From positions 62,001-126,000 of the forward strand of contig JADLGE010000064.1 in the NCBI GenBank assembly GCA_020849475.1: DNA of 64,000 nucleotides, given 5' to 3'. Each line of letters begins with the position of its first letter. Within the stretch, counting starts at the first letter, position 1. Below the pieces are notes generated by a model that did no database searches, was not told the DNA's origin, and saw only the letters and a program-made list of their open reading frames with translations. The position numbers and the translations under genes are program-made. This DNA comes from Gammaproteobacteria bacterium (GTDB lineage: Bacteria > Pseudomonadota > Gammaproteobacteria > Ga0077536). Positions 1 through 8,077 of the stretch are shown here, in pieces.

Positions 1-29
1 TCAACCAGGCCATCGCCAAGGCGGCCTGA
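1..29 (+). CDS. 3' end of an unidentified gene (partial)
   Basis: An open frame enters from the left edge and ends at TGA 27-29. The last residues read NQAIAKAA. Eight residues are too few to assign a family. The next gene starts 63 bases downstream on the same strand, so the two may share a transcript. Confidence 0.4.
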
Positions 30-92
30 GCCCCCAATGTGCAGGCGCCGTCGTCAACGGCGGCGCTTACTTTCAGTATTTGGAGTCCTGCA

Positions 93-1106
93 ATGAGCAA
101 CAAGCGTCTGCGTTTTGGCCTGTGGTACGACTTTCGCAATCCACCGCAATGGCAGCGTGACAATACCGAGCTCTACCACGCGTGTTTTGATCAGATGGTG
201 CGCGCCGAAGAGGCGGGCTTCGATGACATCTGGCTGTCGGAACACCACTTCCTCGATGACTGCTATTCACCGTCGATGCTGCCCATTGGCTGCGCCATCG
301 CGGCGCGCACCAAGCGCGTGCACATCGGCACCAGTGTGCTGCTGCTGCCGTTGCACGATCCGGTGCGCGTGGCCGAAGACGCGGCAACCCTCGACGTGAT
401 CTCGGGCGGCCGACTCGAGCTCGGCCTTGGTGTCGGCTACAAGGTCGAAGAGCTCGCGGCGTGGGGCGTCGATCCCAAGAGTCGCGGACAGCGCATGGAC
501 GAAGGCATCGAGATCATTCAACGCCTGTTTGCCGGTGAGCGCTTCAGCTATCACGGCAAGTATCACCAGTACGAAGACATCCAGCTGCGGCCGATGCCGG
601 TGCAGAAGAATCCGCGCCTGTGGATAGCCGGCTTCAGCAACGTTGCGGTCAAGCGCGCGGCGCGGGTCGGCGCGGGCTATATCGCGGTGGGCCCGGTAGG
701 GCCGTTCACCAAGGTCTACCGTGACGAACTGGCGGCCTGCGGGCGCAATCCCGAGGATTACGAAGTGGCGGCCGGCTATGCGTGGCTGCATGTCACACGC
801 GATCCCAAGAAGCGCTGGGATGAGGCGGTCAAGCATCTCGCCTACCAGCAGAACTGCTACGGCGAGTGGTTCTCCAAGGCCGGCATGGGCTTCATCAAGC
901 CGGTGGACGCCACGCGCGAATCGATCGAAAGCAATGACTGCTACATCGTCACGCCCGAGCAGGCCATCGCCATGATCAAGGACTACGTGGCCAAGACCGG
1001 CACCAACCGCTTCTACACCTGGGCCGTGCCACCGGGCCTGCATCCGAGCTGGAGTGACGAGCACATCGAGCTCATGAGCCGCGAAGTGATGCCGGCCTTC
1101 CGTTGA
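93..1106 (+). CDS. LLM class flavin-dependent oxidoreductase
   Basis: A 337-residue bacterial-luciferase-like monooxygenase with the single (beta/alpha)8 domain expected of the family. Family features visible are the N-terminal FGLWYDF strand, the SEHHF segment around residues 50-54, and the ISGGRLELGLGVGYK motif around residue 105, which binds flavin phosphate in this superfamily. ATG 93 is chosen over an in-frame ATG at 39 because the family fold begins at MSNKRLRFG and a GGAG lies just upstream. Such enzymes use reduced FMN (sometimes F420) to oxygenate or reduce small organics; the substrate cannot be read from sequence. A second LLM gene follows 37 bases downstream, probably in the same operon. 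Confidence 0.85.
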   Translation: MSNKRLRFGLWYDFRNPPQWQRDNTELYHACFDQMVRAEEAGFDDIWLSEHHFLDDCYSPSMLPIGCAIAARTKRVHIGTSVLLLPLHDPVRVAEDAATLDVISGGRLELGLGVGYKVEELAAWGVDPKSRGQRMDEGIEIIQRLFAGERFSYHGKYHQYEDIQLRPMPVQKNPRLWIAGFSNVAVKRAARVGAGYIAVGPVGPFTKVYRDELAACGRNPEDYEVAAGYAWLHVTRDPKKRWDEAVKHLAYQQNCYGEWFSKAGMGFIKPVDATRESIESNDCYIVTPEQAIAMIKDYVAKTGTNRFYTWAVPPGLHPSWSDEHIELMSREVMPAFR

Positions 1107-1143
1107 GCGCCGCCCGCCAGTTCGACCACGCAGGAGAGCGACC

Positions 1144-2040
1144 ATGAACGCACCGCTGGGTTTATTGCAATGGACCGAAGGCACCAGCGGGGCGACGCTC
1201 GTCAAGCACGTGCAGCGTCTCGAAAGTCTCGGCTACCACGAGCTGTGGCTGCCGGAGATCGCTGGCCGTGAACCGTTCGCGACCTGCGGCTACCTGTTGG
1301 CCAAGACCGCGCGCATCAAGATCTCGAGCGGCATCGCGAATGTTTATGCGCACGACGCCGATTCATCCGCGCAGGCCGCCAACACCCTGGCGGAGTTTTC
1401 AGGCGGGCGATTCAGCCTCGGCCTCGGTGTGTCCCATCCGGTGCTGGTTGAACCGCGCGGCCATCAATGGGTGCGGCCGGTGCCGAAGATGCGCAGCTAC
1501 CTTGAACGGCTGCGTGTGGCGCCGATAGAAAGCCCGCGCGCCGCGCAGGCCGCGCCGGTGATCGTGGCCGGTCACGGTCCTGGTCTGCTCAAAGTCGCGA
1601 GTGAACTCGCCGATGGCGCCTTCCTGTTCCTGCAGCCGCTCGAAGCCTTGCGCCACGCGCGTGAACTTTTGCAGCCGTCGCAGCAGTTGCACGTGGTAGT
1701 GCGCTGCGTGCTGGAGAAAGACGCCGACAAGGCGCGTGCCTTGGCGCGCCGCGCCTGTGCGTTCTACCTGTCGCTGCCGCCCTACCATGAAGCCTGGGGA
1801 CGGCTCGGTTTCGAACCGTCCGACTGGGCCAATGGCGGCAGCGATCGCCTCATCGATGCCATCTGCGCATGGGGCGATGCCGACACCATTCGCGCGCGGC
1901 TCACCAAGTATTACGCCGCCGGCGCCACGCACGTGGTGCTCTATCCGTGCAATCCCGACGAAGGCTATTCGCCGGGCAGCGCGATGTCGACGCACTGGCA
2001 CTGGCCACTGCTGGAGGCCTTGGCGCCCGCCCGGAGCTGA
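1144..2040 (+). CDS. LLM class flavin-dependent oxidoreductase (short form)
   Basis: A 298-residue luciferase-like protein. The GYHELWLPE segment near the N-terminus and FSGGRFSLGLGVSHP near residue 85 are the family signature. The protein is shorter than its neighbour, mainly in the loops between barrel strands. Start ATG 1144 has an AGGAGA ribosome site seven bases upstream. It follows the previous LLM gene closely, so the two may act in one pathway or form a hetero-oligomer, as luciferase alpha and beta do; that last point is inference. Confidence 0.8.
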   Translation: MNAPLGLLQWTEGTSGATLVKHVQRLESLGYHELWLPEIAGREPFATCGYLLAKTARIKISSGIANVYAHDADSSAQAANTLAEFSGGRFSLGLGVSHPVLVEPRGHQWVRPVPKMRSYLERLRVAPIESPRAAQAAPVIVAGHGPGLLKVASELADGAFLFLQPLEALRHARELLQPSQQLHVVVRCVLEKDADKARALARRACAFYLSLPPYHEAWGRLGFEPSDWANGGSDRLIDAICAWGDADTIRARLTKYYAAGATHVVLYPCNPDEGYSPGSAMSTHWHWPLLEALAPARS

Positions 2041-2084
2041 TCTCCTTGCTTCGCGACCTGGCACGCAAATGTGCATAGTCCGCG

Positions 2085-2150
2085 TTGTTGAATGATGTTT
2101 CGCTTGCCATGCTGTGGCTGACAGCATCGGCTGTCGTACGCATTCAACAA
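2085..2150. repeat. Nested inverted repeats upstream of the protease gene
   Basis: Perfect 10-base arms TTGTTGAATG (2085-2094) and CATTCAACAA (2141-2150) enclose a second perfect hairpin, ATGCTGT (2109-2115) and ACAGCAT (2121-2127), with a five-base loop. The block sits between the LLM stop at 2040 and the protease start at 2182. It could end the LLM transcript, serve as an operator, or form a 5' leader structure for the protease/inhibitor pair. The arms themselves are certain; the role is not known. Confidence 0.6.
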
Positions 2151-2181
2151 TGACAAGGACGCCAGGCGTCGAGGAGGCATC

Positions 2182-2997
2182 ATGGCTCGCAGTAAAAGCC
2201 GTTCGTCACACAAATCCACCACGCGCATTCTGAACCTGGTCAAATCGCGCGGCGTCGAAAAAGATTGGAACTATGACGTCGCGGTGCAGGCGGCGGCGGT
2301 CAAGCCGGTGGCCAGTCCGCCGGCCGCGGTCGATCTGCGCGCGGCATGGTGGGCGGTCGGCGATCAGGAAGATACCGGCTCCTGCGTCGGCTGGGCCTCG
2401 ACCGACGGCGTGATGCGCTACCACCTGGTCAAGGCCGGCAAGATTGCTCAAGGCGAATTGCTGTCGCCGCGCTTCACATGGATGGCGTCGAAAGAAACCG
2501 ATCAATTCGTGTCGCGTCCCGAAACCATGATTGAAGGCGTGGGCACCAGTCTCAAGGCGGCCATGGATATCTGTCGCAAATACGGCGTGGTGCCGGACAA
2601 ACTCCTGCCGTTCCACGTCAACACCAAGATGTATACCGGTGACGAAGACAAATTCTTCGCCCAGGCCGCGCAGCGCAAGGCGGCGTCCTACTACAACCTC
2701 GGCAAGGATCTCCCTAAGTGGCGTAGCTGGCTGGCTTCCCACGGCCCTTTGCTGGTCGGCCTCGACGTCGACGCGACATGGATGAATGCCAGCGCCGCCA
2801 AGAGCAAGCTCGATACTTACCAGGCCAAGACCGCCAGCGGTGGTCACGCCGTGTGCGTGGTCGGCTACACCAAGGACAAGCGTTTCATCATCCGCAACAG
2901 TTGGGGCACGGGCTGGGGCGACAAGGGCTTCGTCTACGCCAGCGAGGCGTATATCAAGGCCGGCTTTTTCAATGAGAGCTATGGCGTCACCCTCTGA
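2182..2997 (+). CDS. Papain-like (C1 family) cysteine protease
   Basis: A 271-residue C1A-type peptidase. Catalytic residues are all visible: the oxyanion Gln62 and nucleophile Cys68 in GDQEDTGSCVGWA, His222 in SGGHAVCVVGY, and Asn239 in IIRNSWGTGWGDKGF. There is no signal peptide: the N-terminus is MARSKSRSSHKSTTR, so the protein looks cytoplasmic. There is also no long propeptide, only about 50 residues before the first catalytic segment. A strong AGGAGG ribosome site precedes ATG 2182. The next gene, an I42-type inhibitor, starts three bases after the stop, which suggests that the cell protects itself from this protease by co-producing its inhibitor. Confidence 0.88.
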   Translation: MARSKSRSSHKSTTRILNLVKSRGVEKDWNYDVAVQAAAVKPVASPPAAVDLRAAWWAVGDQEDTGSCVGWASTDGVMRYHLVKAGKIAQGELLSPRFTWMASKETDQFVSRPETMIEGVGTSLKAAMDICRKYGVVPDKLLPFHVNTKMYTGDEDKFFAQAAQRKAASYYNLGKDLPKWRSWLASHGPLLVGLDVDATWMNASAAKSKLDTYQAKTASGGHAVCVVGYTKDKRFIIRNSWGTGWGDKGFVYASEAYIKAGFFNESYGVTL

Positions 2998-3000
2998 GCA

Positions 3001-3357
3001 ATGAACGCCAGCGATGCCACGCCGCGCGAATTGAGCGTCAGTGAAGACGATGACGGTCGCCGCCTTGAACTCATGCTGGGCGCTGTGCTGCGCGTGTCGC
3101 TTTACGAGGCGCCGGCCACTGGCTATCGCTGGCAGTGGCAGTGGCAGGGCGAGCCGGGCGGCGCCCTGCAGATGATCGACAGCGGCTACCAGGCCTCATC
3201 GAGCGCGACAGGCAGCGGCGGCCACGCGTGGTGGCGATTGCGCGGCGTGTCGCCCGGGGTCACGGCGCTGCATGCGCGCCGTGCACGGGCCTGGCAAGAC
3301 GGGCCGGCCAATGCCGAGTTCACGATCACGGTGGTGTGCAAGGCCGCGCACGACTGA
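3001..3357 (+). CDS. Chagasin-type (I42) cysteine protease inhibitor
   Basis: A 118-residue protein with the three loops by which chagasin fills the active cleft of papain-like proteases: APATGYRW (residues 37-44, family NPTTGYxW), GSGGHAWWRL (71-80), and ARAWQDG (95-101, where the family usually has RPW). The length is normal for the family. No signal peptide is present, matching the upstream protease. ATG 3001 lies three bases after the protease stop, so the two are probably translationally coupled. That arrangement parallels staphopain/staphostatin pairs, but with an unrelated inhibitor fold. The Pro-to-Ala change in the third loop may tune specificity. Confidence 0.8.
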   Translation: MNASDATPRELSVSEDDDGRRLELMLGAVLRVSLYEAPATGYRWQWQWQGEPGGALQMIDSGYQASSSATGSGGHAWWRLRGVSPGVTALHARRARAWQDGPANAEFTITVVCKAAHD

Positions 3358-3367
3358 GCTCGCGTCA

Positions 3368-3393
3368 GCGGGCGCACCGCCCATGGCGCCCGC
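3368..3393 (+). terminator. Hairpin after the protease/inhibitor pair
   Basis: Perfect arms GCGGGCGC (3368-3375) and GCGCCCGC (3386-3393) with a ten-base loop, 10 bases after the inhibitor stop. No T tract follows. It is likely a transcript end or an RNA 3' stabilising structure. Confidence 0.4.
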
Positions 3394-3696
3394 ATCACTG
3401 CTCCCTCGAAATGTGAATTGCGCACACAACGGCGGTGCCGCCCGCCGCAGTGATGCTGCCCCTATGCGGTCTATGGTTCGTCCATGCAGCCTGTCGCGCC
3501 CGAAAACAAAAGAGGGCCGGCTTTAGAAGTGTGCAGAAGGATCTGCCGGCAGGGACGGCGCAGCACGGTGAGCCTCGACACGGATTACGCAGGATCACTT
3601 CGCGCTTCCTCCAGACCGCCAGCTCTCCTCGGGCCCGACAGGCGCAGGGACCAATACAAAGCCCGTGCATGCAGCGTGGGTAGAGCGAGGGTGAGC
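3394..3696. other. Intergenic stretch without a recognisable gene
   Basis: About 300 bases between the inhibitor hairpin and the next gene. Open frames exist here in several phases, including an in-frame extension of the downstream gene back to 3484. Their translations are rich in Arg, Pro and Ala and show no domain. I see no convincing promoter or RNA gene. Confidence 0.4.
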
Positions 3697-4239
3697 ATGA
3701 CTGAGCAATCGGATCCGAGCCTGGCGAGTGGCGCCACCAATACCGGCAGCGAGCCGCTGACACCCACCATCCGCCGCAGCTGGCCCTTGCTGCCGGTGGC
3801 AATGTGGCCCTTGAGCGGCAGCTATGCCGGCACCGGCGACGACTATCGCGTGGAGGTGATGCTCGATATCGACACCTTGCGCTCCCATGCACTGCTGACG
3901 GTCGACTTCTACGCACTGGACGGCGAGCTCGGCACCCATATCGGCGCCGGCCTGCTGCGTTCATCGACCATCGCCAATCACAGCGACCACACCGTGATTC
4001 GCGGCGTTGGCCGCTTCACCTTCGGCGCAGCGGCGCCACTCATGGAAGTGCATATTGCGCGACATAATGTCTTGCAGAGGCGCGCGCCCATGAGCCTGCG
4101 TTTTCTGTCCATGGCATTGGGGCCGGGCGCCGTGTACACCTGCCAGTATCGCAGTCACGCGCACCTCGCCAGCGGCTTTGAAGCGAGTCCGATGGCGACC
4201 GTGCTACCGTTCGAGCGTCCCTTCCTCGGCCAGGCCTGA
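3697..4239 (+). CDS. Hypothetical protein
   Basis: A 180-residue protein that I do not recognise. ATG 3697 is preferred over upstream in-frame starts because of the purine-rich GCGAGGGTGAGC just before it and because conserved-looking sequence begins there. After a Ser/Thr-rich first 30 residues comes a beta-strand pattern (LSGSYAGTGDDYRVEVMLDID, then LLTVDFYALDG), which could be a small beta-sandwich. There is no signal peptide, membrane helix or cysteine cluster. It converges with the DUF3047 gene, whose stop is 22 bases beyond. Confidence 0.55.
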   Translation: MTEQSDPSLASGATNTGSEPLTPTIRRSWPLLPVAMWPLSGSYAGTGDDYRVEVMLDIDTLRSHALLTVDFYALDGELGTHIGAGLLRSSTIANHSDHTVIRGVGRFTFGAAAPLMEVHIARHNVLQRRAPMSLRFLSMALGPGAVYTCQYRSHAHLASGFEASPMATVLPFERPFLGQA

Positions 4240-4261
4240 AGGCCGCGCGGCGCGACGCGCG

Positions 4262-5344
4262 CTAGAGCACGCTCAGGCCGCGCGCGCCGTCGCGTAAGTG
4301 AATGTCCTCGAAGCTCGCACGCGCGGTGCCGTGCTGAAAGCTCGCAACGCAAATCAACCACACCGCCACGATGCGCGCCGGCGGCGGACCCATGGTCGCG
4401 TCGACGTCGGCCCACACTGGGCGCGATTCTTCGCACCAGCGCCCGGCATCGTCGAAACCCGAACGCAGCACGTAATGGGTTTCACGCGCCGACCACGCTT
4501 TGATTGGACACGCGAACCAGTGTCCAACCGGCAGGCAGCTGCTCCACAGCCAGGTGAGATCGCGGCCGTTGTCGAATTCAGCGGCGACCGATACGTAGTC
4601 GTGGCTGATATTGCTGTCTTCGGCAATGCGACTCGGATGCGCGTCCAGCCGCCAGCGCCAGTTCAAGGTGGTGCCCGGCGTCAAAGGCCAGTCGACTTCC
4701 TTGCGCAAAATGCCCTGGTCGTCATTGGCAGCGAGACAGATACGCGCGGGGCCAGCGTCTGAACAATCGCGATAGATGTCGCTGGTGCCGGTCTCGATGA
4801 GGTAATGCCAGTCGCGCGGCAGGGCGACGGCCTGACCCAAGCGCGCCAACTCCGTGGCCAGCGGCGCTGCCGGACACAGCGTGTTGAGGGCAGTAAGTCC
4901 GGTGGCACTGTCTTCGCGCCATGTAAGCACCAGCACGCTCAAACCACCGCGCAGGCGCGCATAGGCAAAGGCTGGCGTGTCGAGTCGCCCATAGGCGTCG
5001 CGCCACATGCCGAGATAGATGCCGAGTTCGAGCTCGCCCGTGCAATCCGCGATGAAGGACGTGCCATCGCGGGTGAGATTGACGATGCGTCCGCCGGGAC
5101 TGACACGCGCCCATAGATGAAAGCCCGCGCCAGCGTGCAGATGCGGCACACGTTCAGACCAGGCGATGCGACCTTCGGCCAGCAGCGTGTAGTGCTGTCC
5201 CGCCGTCAGATGAATGCCGGTCGCTCGCCAGGGCGGCTGCTGCGCGGGCATGAACAGCGCGGTGCTGTCGACCAGCCCCGCACACGCGCATGAAGCTATC
5301 TGCGCGGCCAGTGCCGGCAAGCTGTGTAGTGTTGTCGATGTCAT
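4262..5344 (-). CDS. DUF3047 domain protein
   Basis: A 360-residue protein on the minus strand. The C-terminal two thirds matches DUF3047: NWRWRLDAHP, then ISHDYVSVAAEFDNG, SCLPVGHWFACPI, RETHYVLRSG and PPARIVAVWLICV. In this family the WRW segment and a late acidic stretch form a beta-rich ligand domain of unknown function. The first 200 residues form another beta-rich region (GQHYTLLAEGRIAW, GELELGIYLGMW) like lectin/LecA-type sugar-binding modules; that is inference. Start ATG 5344 is the best guess; in-frame ATGs at 5380 and 5383 are alternatives and none has a clear ribosome site. An open frame continues much further upstream but only as antisense of the GST gene. Confidence 0.6.
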   Translation of the reverse strand: MTSTTLHSLPALAAQIASCACAGLVDSTALFMPAQQPPWRATGIHLTAGQHYTLLAEGRIAWSERVPHLHAGAGFHLWARVSPGGRIVNLTRDGTSFIADCTGELELGIYLGMWRDAYGRLDTPAFAYARLRGGLSVLVLTWREDSATGLTALNTLCPAAPLATELARLGQAVALPRDWHYLIETGTSDIYRDCSDAGPARICLAANDDQGILRKEVDWPLTPGTTLNWRWRLDAHPSRIAEDSNISHDYVSVAAEFDNGRDLTWLWSSCLPVGHWFACPIKAWSARETHYVLRSGFDDAGRWCEESRPVWADVDATMGPPPARIVAVWLICVASFQHGTARASFEDIHLRDGARGLSVL

Positions 5345-5437
5345 TGTCGCGCGCAGTGTGGGTCGCGTGATTGCGACCATCATCGTAGGATAGCAAAGCC
5401 ATGGCGCGAACCTGCGCGCCGTCGAAAAGGGGAAGTC

Positions 5438-6202
5438 ATGAAGTTCTTGAGCGTCGCGGAATTGATCAAACGGCCAGGCTTGCGCCTGGTGCTGGTGCAA
5501 GGCGCGCCGAGCCCGTGGGGCCAGGCGGTGAAAGCGATGATGGAATACAAGGGGCTCGAATTCGCGGTCGCGCCGCAGATCCCCGGCGCCGAAAACTCTG
5601 AGTTGGTGGCCTGGGCCGGCGTCAACAGTGGCCCGGTGGTGGCATGGAATGACGGTCGCCCCATGAATCGCTGGAACGACATTCTCTTTCTGCTCGAACG
5701 TCTCGCGCCGCAGCGGCCGCTGGTGCCCGATGGCGCCGCCGAGCGCGTGCAATTGCTCGGCTTGAGCCATGAGCTGTGCGGTGAACTCGGCCTCGGCTGG
5801 AATCGCCGCCTGTGCCTGTTCAAGCCGGCCATGCAATCGGGCCAGGCGCCGGCCGGCATCAGCGCCATGAGTCGCAAGTACGGCTATAACGAAAGCGATG
5901 TGGCGGCCTCCAATCAGCGTCAGATTGCGATGCTCAATCTGCTGACATCGACCTTGGAAGCACAGCGCGCCAAGGGCCGCGAGTGCTTCGTCGGCAAGGC
6001 ACTGTCGGCGGTGGATTTCTACTGGGCGGCGTTCTCGGTGATCATGGACATCCTGCCCGACGCGCTGTGCCCGGTGGCGGCCGGGCCGCGCGCCATGTTC
6101 GAGAACATCGACGCCAGTGTAAAAGCCGCTATTTCCCCCATCCTGCTCGAACATCGCGACCGCATCCTTGGCGCGCACTTCAAGCTGCCGATGGAATTCT
6201 GA
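5438..6202 (+). CDS. Glutathione S-transferase-like protein
   Basis: A 254-residue protein with a thioredoxin-like N-terminal half (LRLVLVQGAPSPWGQAVKAMM, residues 15-35, then GPVVAWNDGRPMNRWNDILFLLERLAP) and an all-helical C-terminal half. The usual catalytic Ser/Cys position is occupied by the APSPWG segment. AGGGGAAG precedes ATG 5438, and a TAGGAT hexamer at 5386-5391 could be its -10. It is followed 36 bases later by an LLM gene, so the pair may act on the same xenobiotic or CoA-linked substrate. Whether it binds glutathione is not certain. Confidence 0.65.
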   Translation: MKFLSVAELIKRPGLRLVLVQGAPSPWGQAVKAMMEYKGLEFAVAPQIPGAENSELVAWAGVNSGPVVAWNDGRPMNRWNDILFLLERLAPQRPLVPDGAAERVQLLGLSHELCGELGLGWNRRLCLFKPAMQSGQAPAGISAMSRKYGYNESDVAASNQRQIAMLNLLTSTLEAQRAKGRECFVGKALSAVDFYWAAFSVIMDILPDALCPVAAGPRAMFENIDASVKAAISPILLEHRDRILGAHFKLPMEF

Positions 6203-6238
6203 GCGGGCCGACCCAAGCTGTAAGACGCGAGACACATC

Positions 6239-7165
6239 ATGGCAATACGCATAGGCTTCGGCCTCCTCAATTATCCCTTTGACAACGGCCGCGCTTTTTT
6301 CCGTTGGGTGGAACTGCTGGAAAAGAGCCGCGTCGACTCGGTGTGGCAGTCGGACCGCCTGATCTCGACCGACAACTATCTCGAATCATTGAGCGCGCTG
6401 GCGTCGCTGGCGGGCTGCACCGAAAAGATCAAATTCGGCATGAACGCGATAGTCATGCCGCTGCGCGATCCACTGGTGCTGGCCAAGCAGTGCGCGACCA
6501 TCGACTACCTGTCCAACGGTCGCCTGCTGCCGATGTTCGGCGTCGGCTATCCGCAGGCCGCGGAGTGGGCGGCCACCGGCCGCAGTTCAGAACATCGCGG
6601 CTCGATGGCCAATGAGATGTTCGAACTCATCGCGCGCCTGTGGAGTGAGGAATCGGTGACTTTCGAAGGGCGCTTCTTTCAATACAAGAACGCCACCATC
6701 GCGCCGCGCCCGGTACAGCAGCCGCTGCCGTTATGGATAGGCGGCACCAGCGACGCGGCGGTCAAACGCACCGCCAAGCTCGGCACCGGCTGGATAGGCG
6801 GCATCGCCAGCGTGGAAGACGTGCGTGCGACCATCGCCGGCATCAAGAGTGAAGCGCTGAAATACGGGCGCCATATCGACGACGACCATTACGGCACCTC
6901 GCTGGCATTTCGCATCGGCAGCGCCGACGACGCGGCGGTGCGCAATTCGCCGTTCGTCAAACGCACCGGCATCGGTGAGAACATCGACGTCAATCCGCTG
7001 TTCTGCATTGGCAGCACGGCTGATCTCACGGCGCGGCTGCGCGAATACGTGGCGGTCGGCGCCTCGAAATTCGTGCTGTTCCCGATAGCCGAGAACGAAC
7101 AGGACATGCTCACGCAGACGCGTCTCGTGATCGATGAGGTCAAGCCCGTCATAGAAGATCGCTGA
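6239..7165 (+). CDS. LLM class flavin/F420-dependent oxidoreductase
   Basis: A 308-residue luciferase-like enzyme: IRIGFGLLNYPFD at the N-terminus, VWQSDRL near residue 35, YLSNGRLLPMFGVGYP near residue 92, and PLPLWIGGTSDAAVKR near residue 160, all typical. It is the third of five LLM paralogues in the window. Start ATG 6239 follows the GST-like gene by 36 bases. A perfect hairpin at 7171-7196 begins five bases after its stop. The substrate is unknown. Confidence 0.82.
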   Translation: MAIRIGFGLLNYPFDNGRAFFRWVELLEKSRVDSVWQSDRLISTDNYLESLSALASLAGCTEKIKFGMNAIVMPLRDPLVLAKQCATIDYLSNGRLLPMFGVGYPQAAEWAATGRSSEHRGSMANEMFELIARLWSEESVTFEGRFFQYKNATIAPRPVQQPLPLWIGGTSDAAVKRTAKLGTGWIGGIASVEDVRATIAGIKSEALKYGRHIDDDHYGTSLAFRIGSADDAAVRNSPFVKRTGIGENIDVNPLFCIGSTADLTARLREYVAVGASKFVLFPIAENEQDMLTQTRLVIDEVKPVIEDR

Positions 7166-7170
7166 GCGCT

Positions 7171-7196
7171 CTCCACCGTCGTGCGTGACGGTGGAG
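7171..7196. terminator. Perfect hairpin between convergent genes
   Basis: Arms CTCCACCGTC (7171-7180) and GACGGTGGAG (7187-7196) pair perfectly around a six-base loop. The hairpin lies between the LLM stop at 7165 and the stop of the oppositely transcribed RRM gene at 7259, so it can work in both directions. No T run follows on either strand. Confidence 0.6.
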
Positions 7197-7258
7197 GGGC
7201 GTATGACGCGTGACGACCGGGCGCACGGTGCCGGGGCACCGCGGTGCCAGGCGGGCTG

Positions 7259-7522
7259 TCAGCGACGCGGCGGACGCGCTTCGCGCGGACGGGCTTCGTT
7301 GACGCGGGCGGTGCGGCCCTTGAGCATGGCGCCGTTCAATTCGGAGATGGCCGCGGCCCCTTCCGACTCGTTGGGCATTTCAACGAAACCGAAACCCTTG
7401 GAGCGGCCCGTCTCGCGGTCGCTGACGATTTTGGCGCTGGTCACTTCACCGTGCTGTTCGAACGCTTCGCGCAGCTCTTCGGCGGAGATGTCATAGGAAA
7501 GATTGCCAACGTAGATATCCAT
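7259..7522 (-). CDS. RRM-domain RNA-binding protein
   Basis: An 87-residue protein made of one RNA recognition motif. RNP2 is IYVGNL (residues 3-8) and RNP1 is KGFGFVEM (residues 42-49), both with the aromatic residues that stack on RNA bases. An Arg/Pro tail (EARPREARPPRR) follows. This is the standard bacterial RRM protein, often cold- or growth-regulated in proteobacteria and cyanobacteria. A GAGG lies 13 bases before the ATG. The gene is preceded by a long non-coding region (7523-8077) that may hold its promoter and leader. Confidence 0.9.
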   Translation of the reverse strand: MDIYVGNLSYDISAEELREAFEQHGEVTSAKIVSDRETGRSKGFGFVEMPNESEGAAAISELNGAMLKGRTARVNEARPREARPPRR

Positions 7523-8077
7523 ACTTCATTGCCTCATGGAACATGCCGCACAGGGTCGTTATGGTCTCCTGCCGACGGCATGGGAGCAGGGGACATTATC
7601 AATGCGGAAAAAACCGTCAGCGGCCGCGCGATCGCAAGCGCGGCGTTGGCAAGCATGGAAGGCTGACAGTTCAGCAACGGACGCGCTCCGGCGTGTTGCT
7701 TCGGCAATCACAACGCGCACCACGGGCGGCGCGGCAGGCAAGACAGTCGAGGTAGGGTCTACGGTTCAAAACGAAGCTGTACGTCTACGATAGCTGGTCT
7801 GGTCGGCTCGCTTGAAGATGGGATGCGGCGCCTGGCTTACATCCGCCGGGCGATACACCTTCGGCATTCCCTTGCGAGCTCTGGTATTCAGCACGAACCC
7901 CTCGGTCAAACAATCAACGCTTTGCGCGTCTTAAATCCATCATAGACGGGCAAAAACCCGACATCAACGAAAAATTGCGTGACGTGGCGCACCGCTGTGG
8001 GCGAGCCCATGACCACTTGCGGCGGCACTGACCAGACCCCGGCCGCGGCCGGGATGGTTAGAAGAGAAGGGGTGGGA
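7523..8077. other. Long non-coding interval upstream of the RRM gene
   Basis: 555 bases between the RRM gene start and the FAH stop, lower in G+C than its surroundings. It should contain the RRM promoter and leader. No tRNA or other structured RNA was recognised. Part of it (7766-8010) has protein-like reading in two minus-strand frames, listed separately. Confidence 0.5.
7766..8010 (-). pseudogene. Possible frame-broken coding remnant
   Basis: Reading the minus strand from ATG 8010 gives a 34-residue peptide with FFVDVGFLPVYDG, ending at a TGA at 7906-7908. From the same spot the adjacent frame continues with LTEGFVLNTRARKGMPKV and QAPHPIFKRADQTSYR to a stop at 7766-7768. The composition of both parts looks protein-like rather than random, so they could be one small gene split by a frameshift, or a decayed fragment. 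I cannot name a family. This may also be chance. Confidence 0.2.

Noticed and set aside
5345-6235. N-terminal extension of the DUF3047 frame by about 300 codons
   Set aside because: The extension is antisense to the GST-like gene and has no family sequence; the DUF3047 protein is complete from about 5344.
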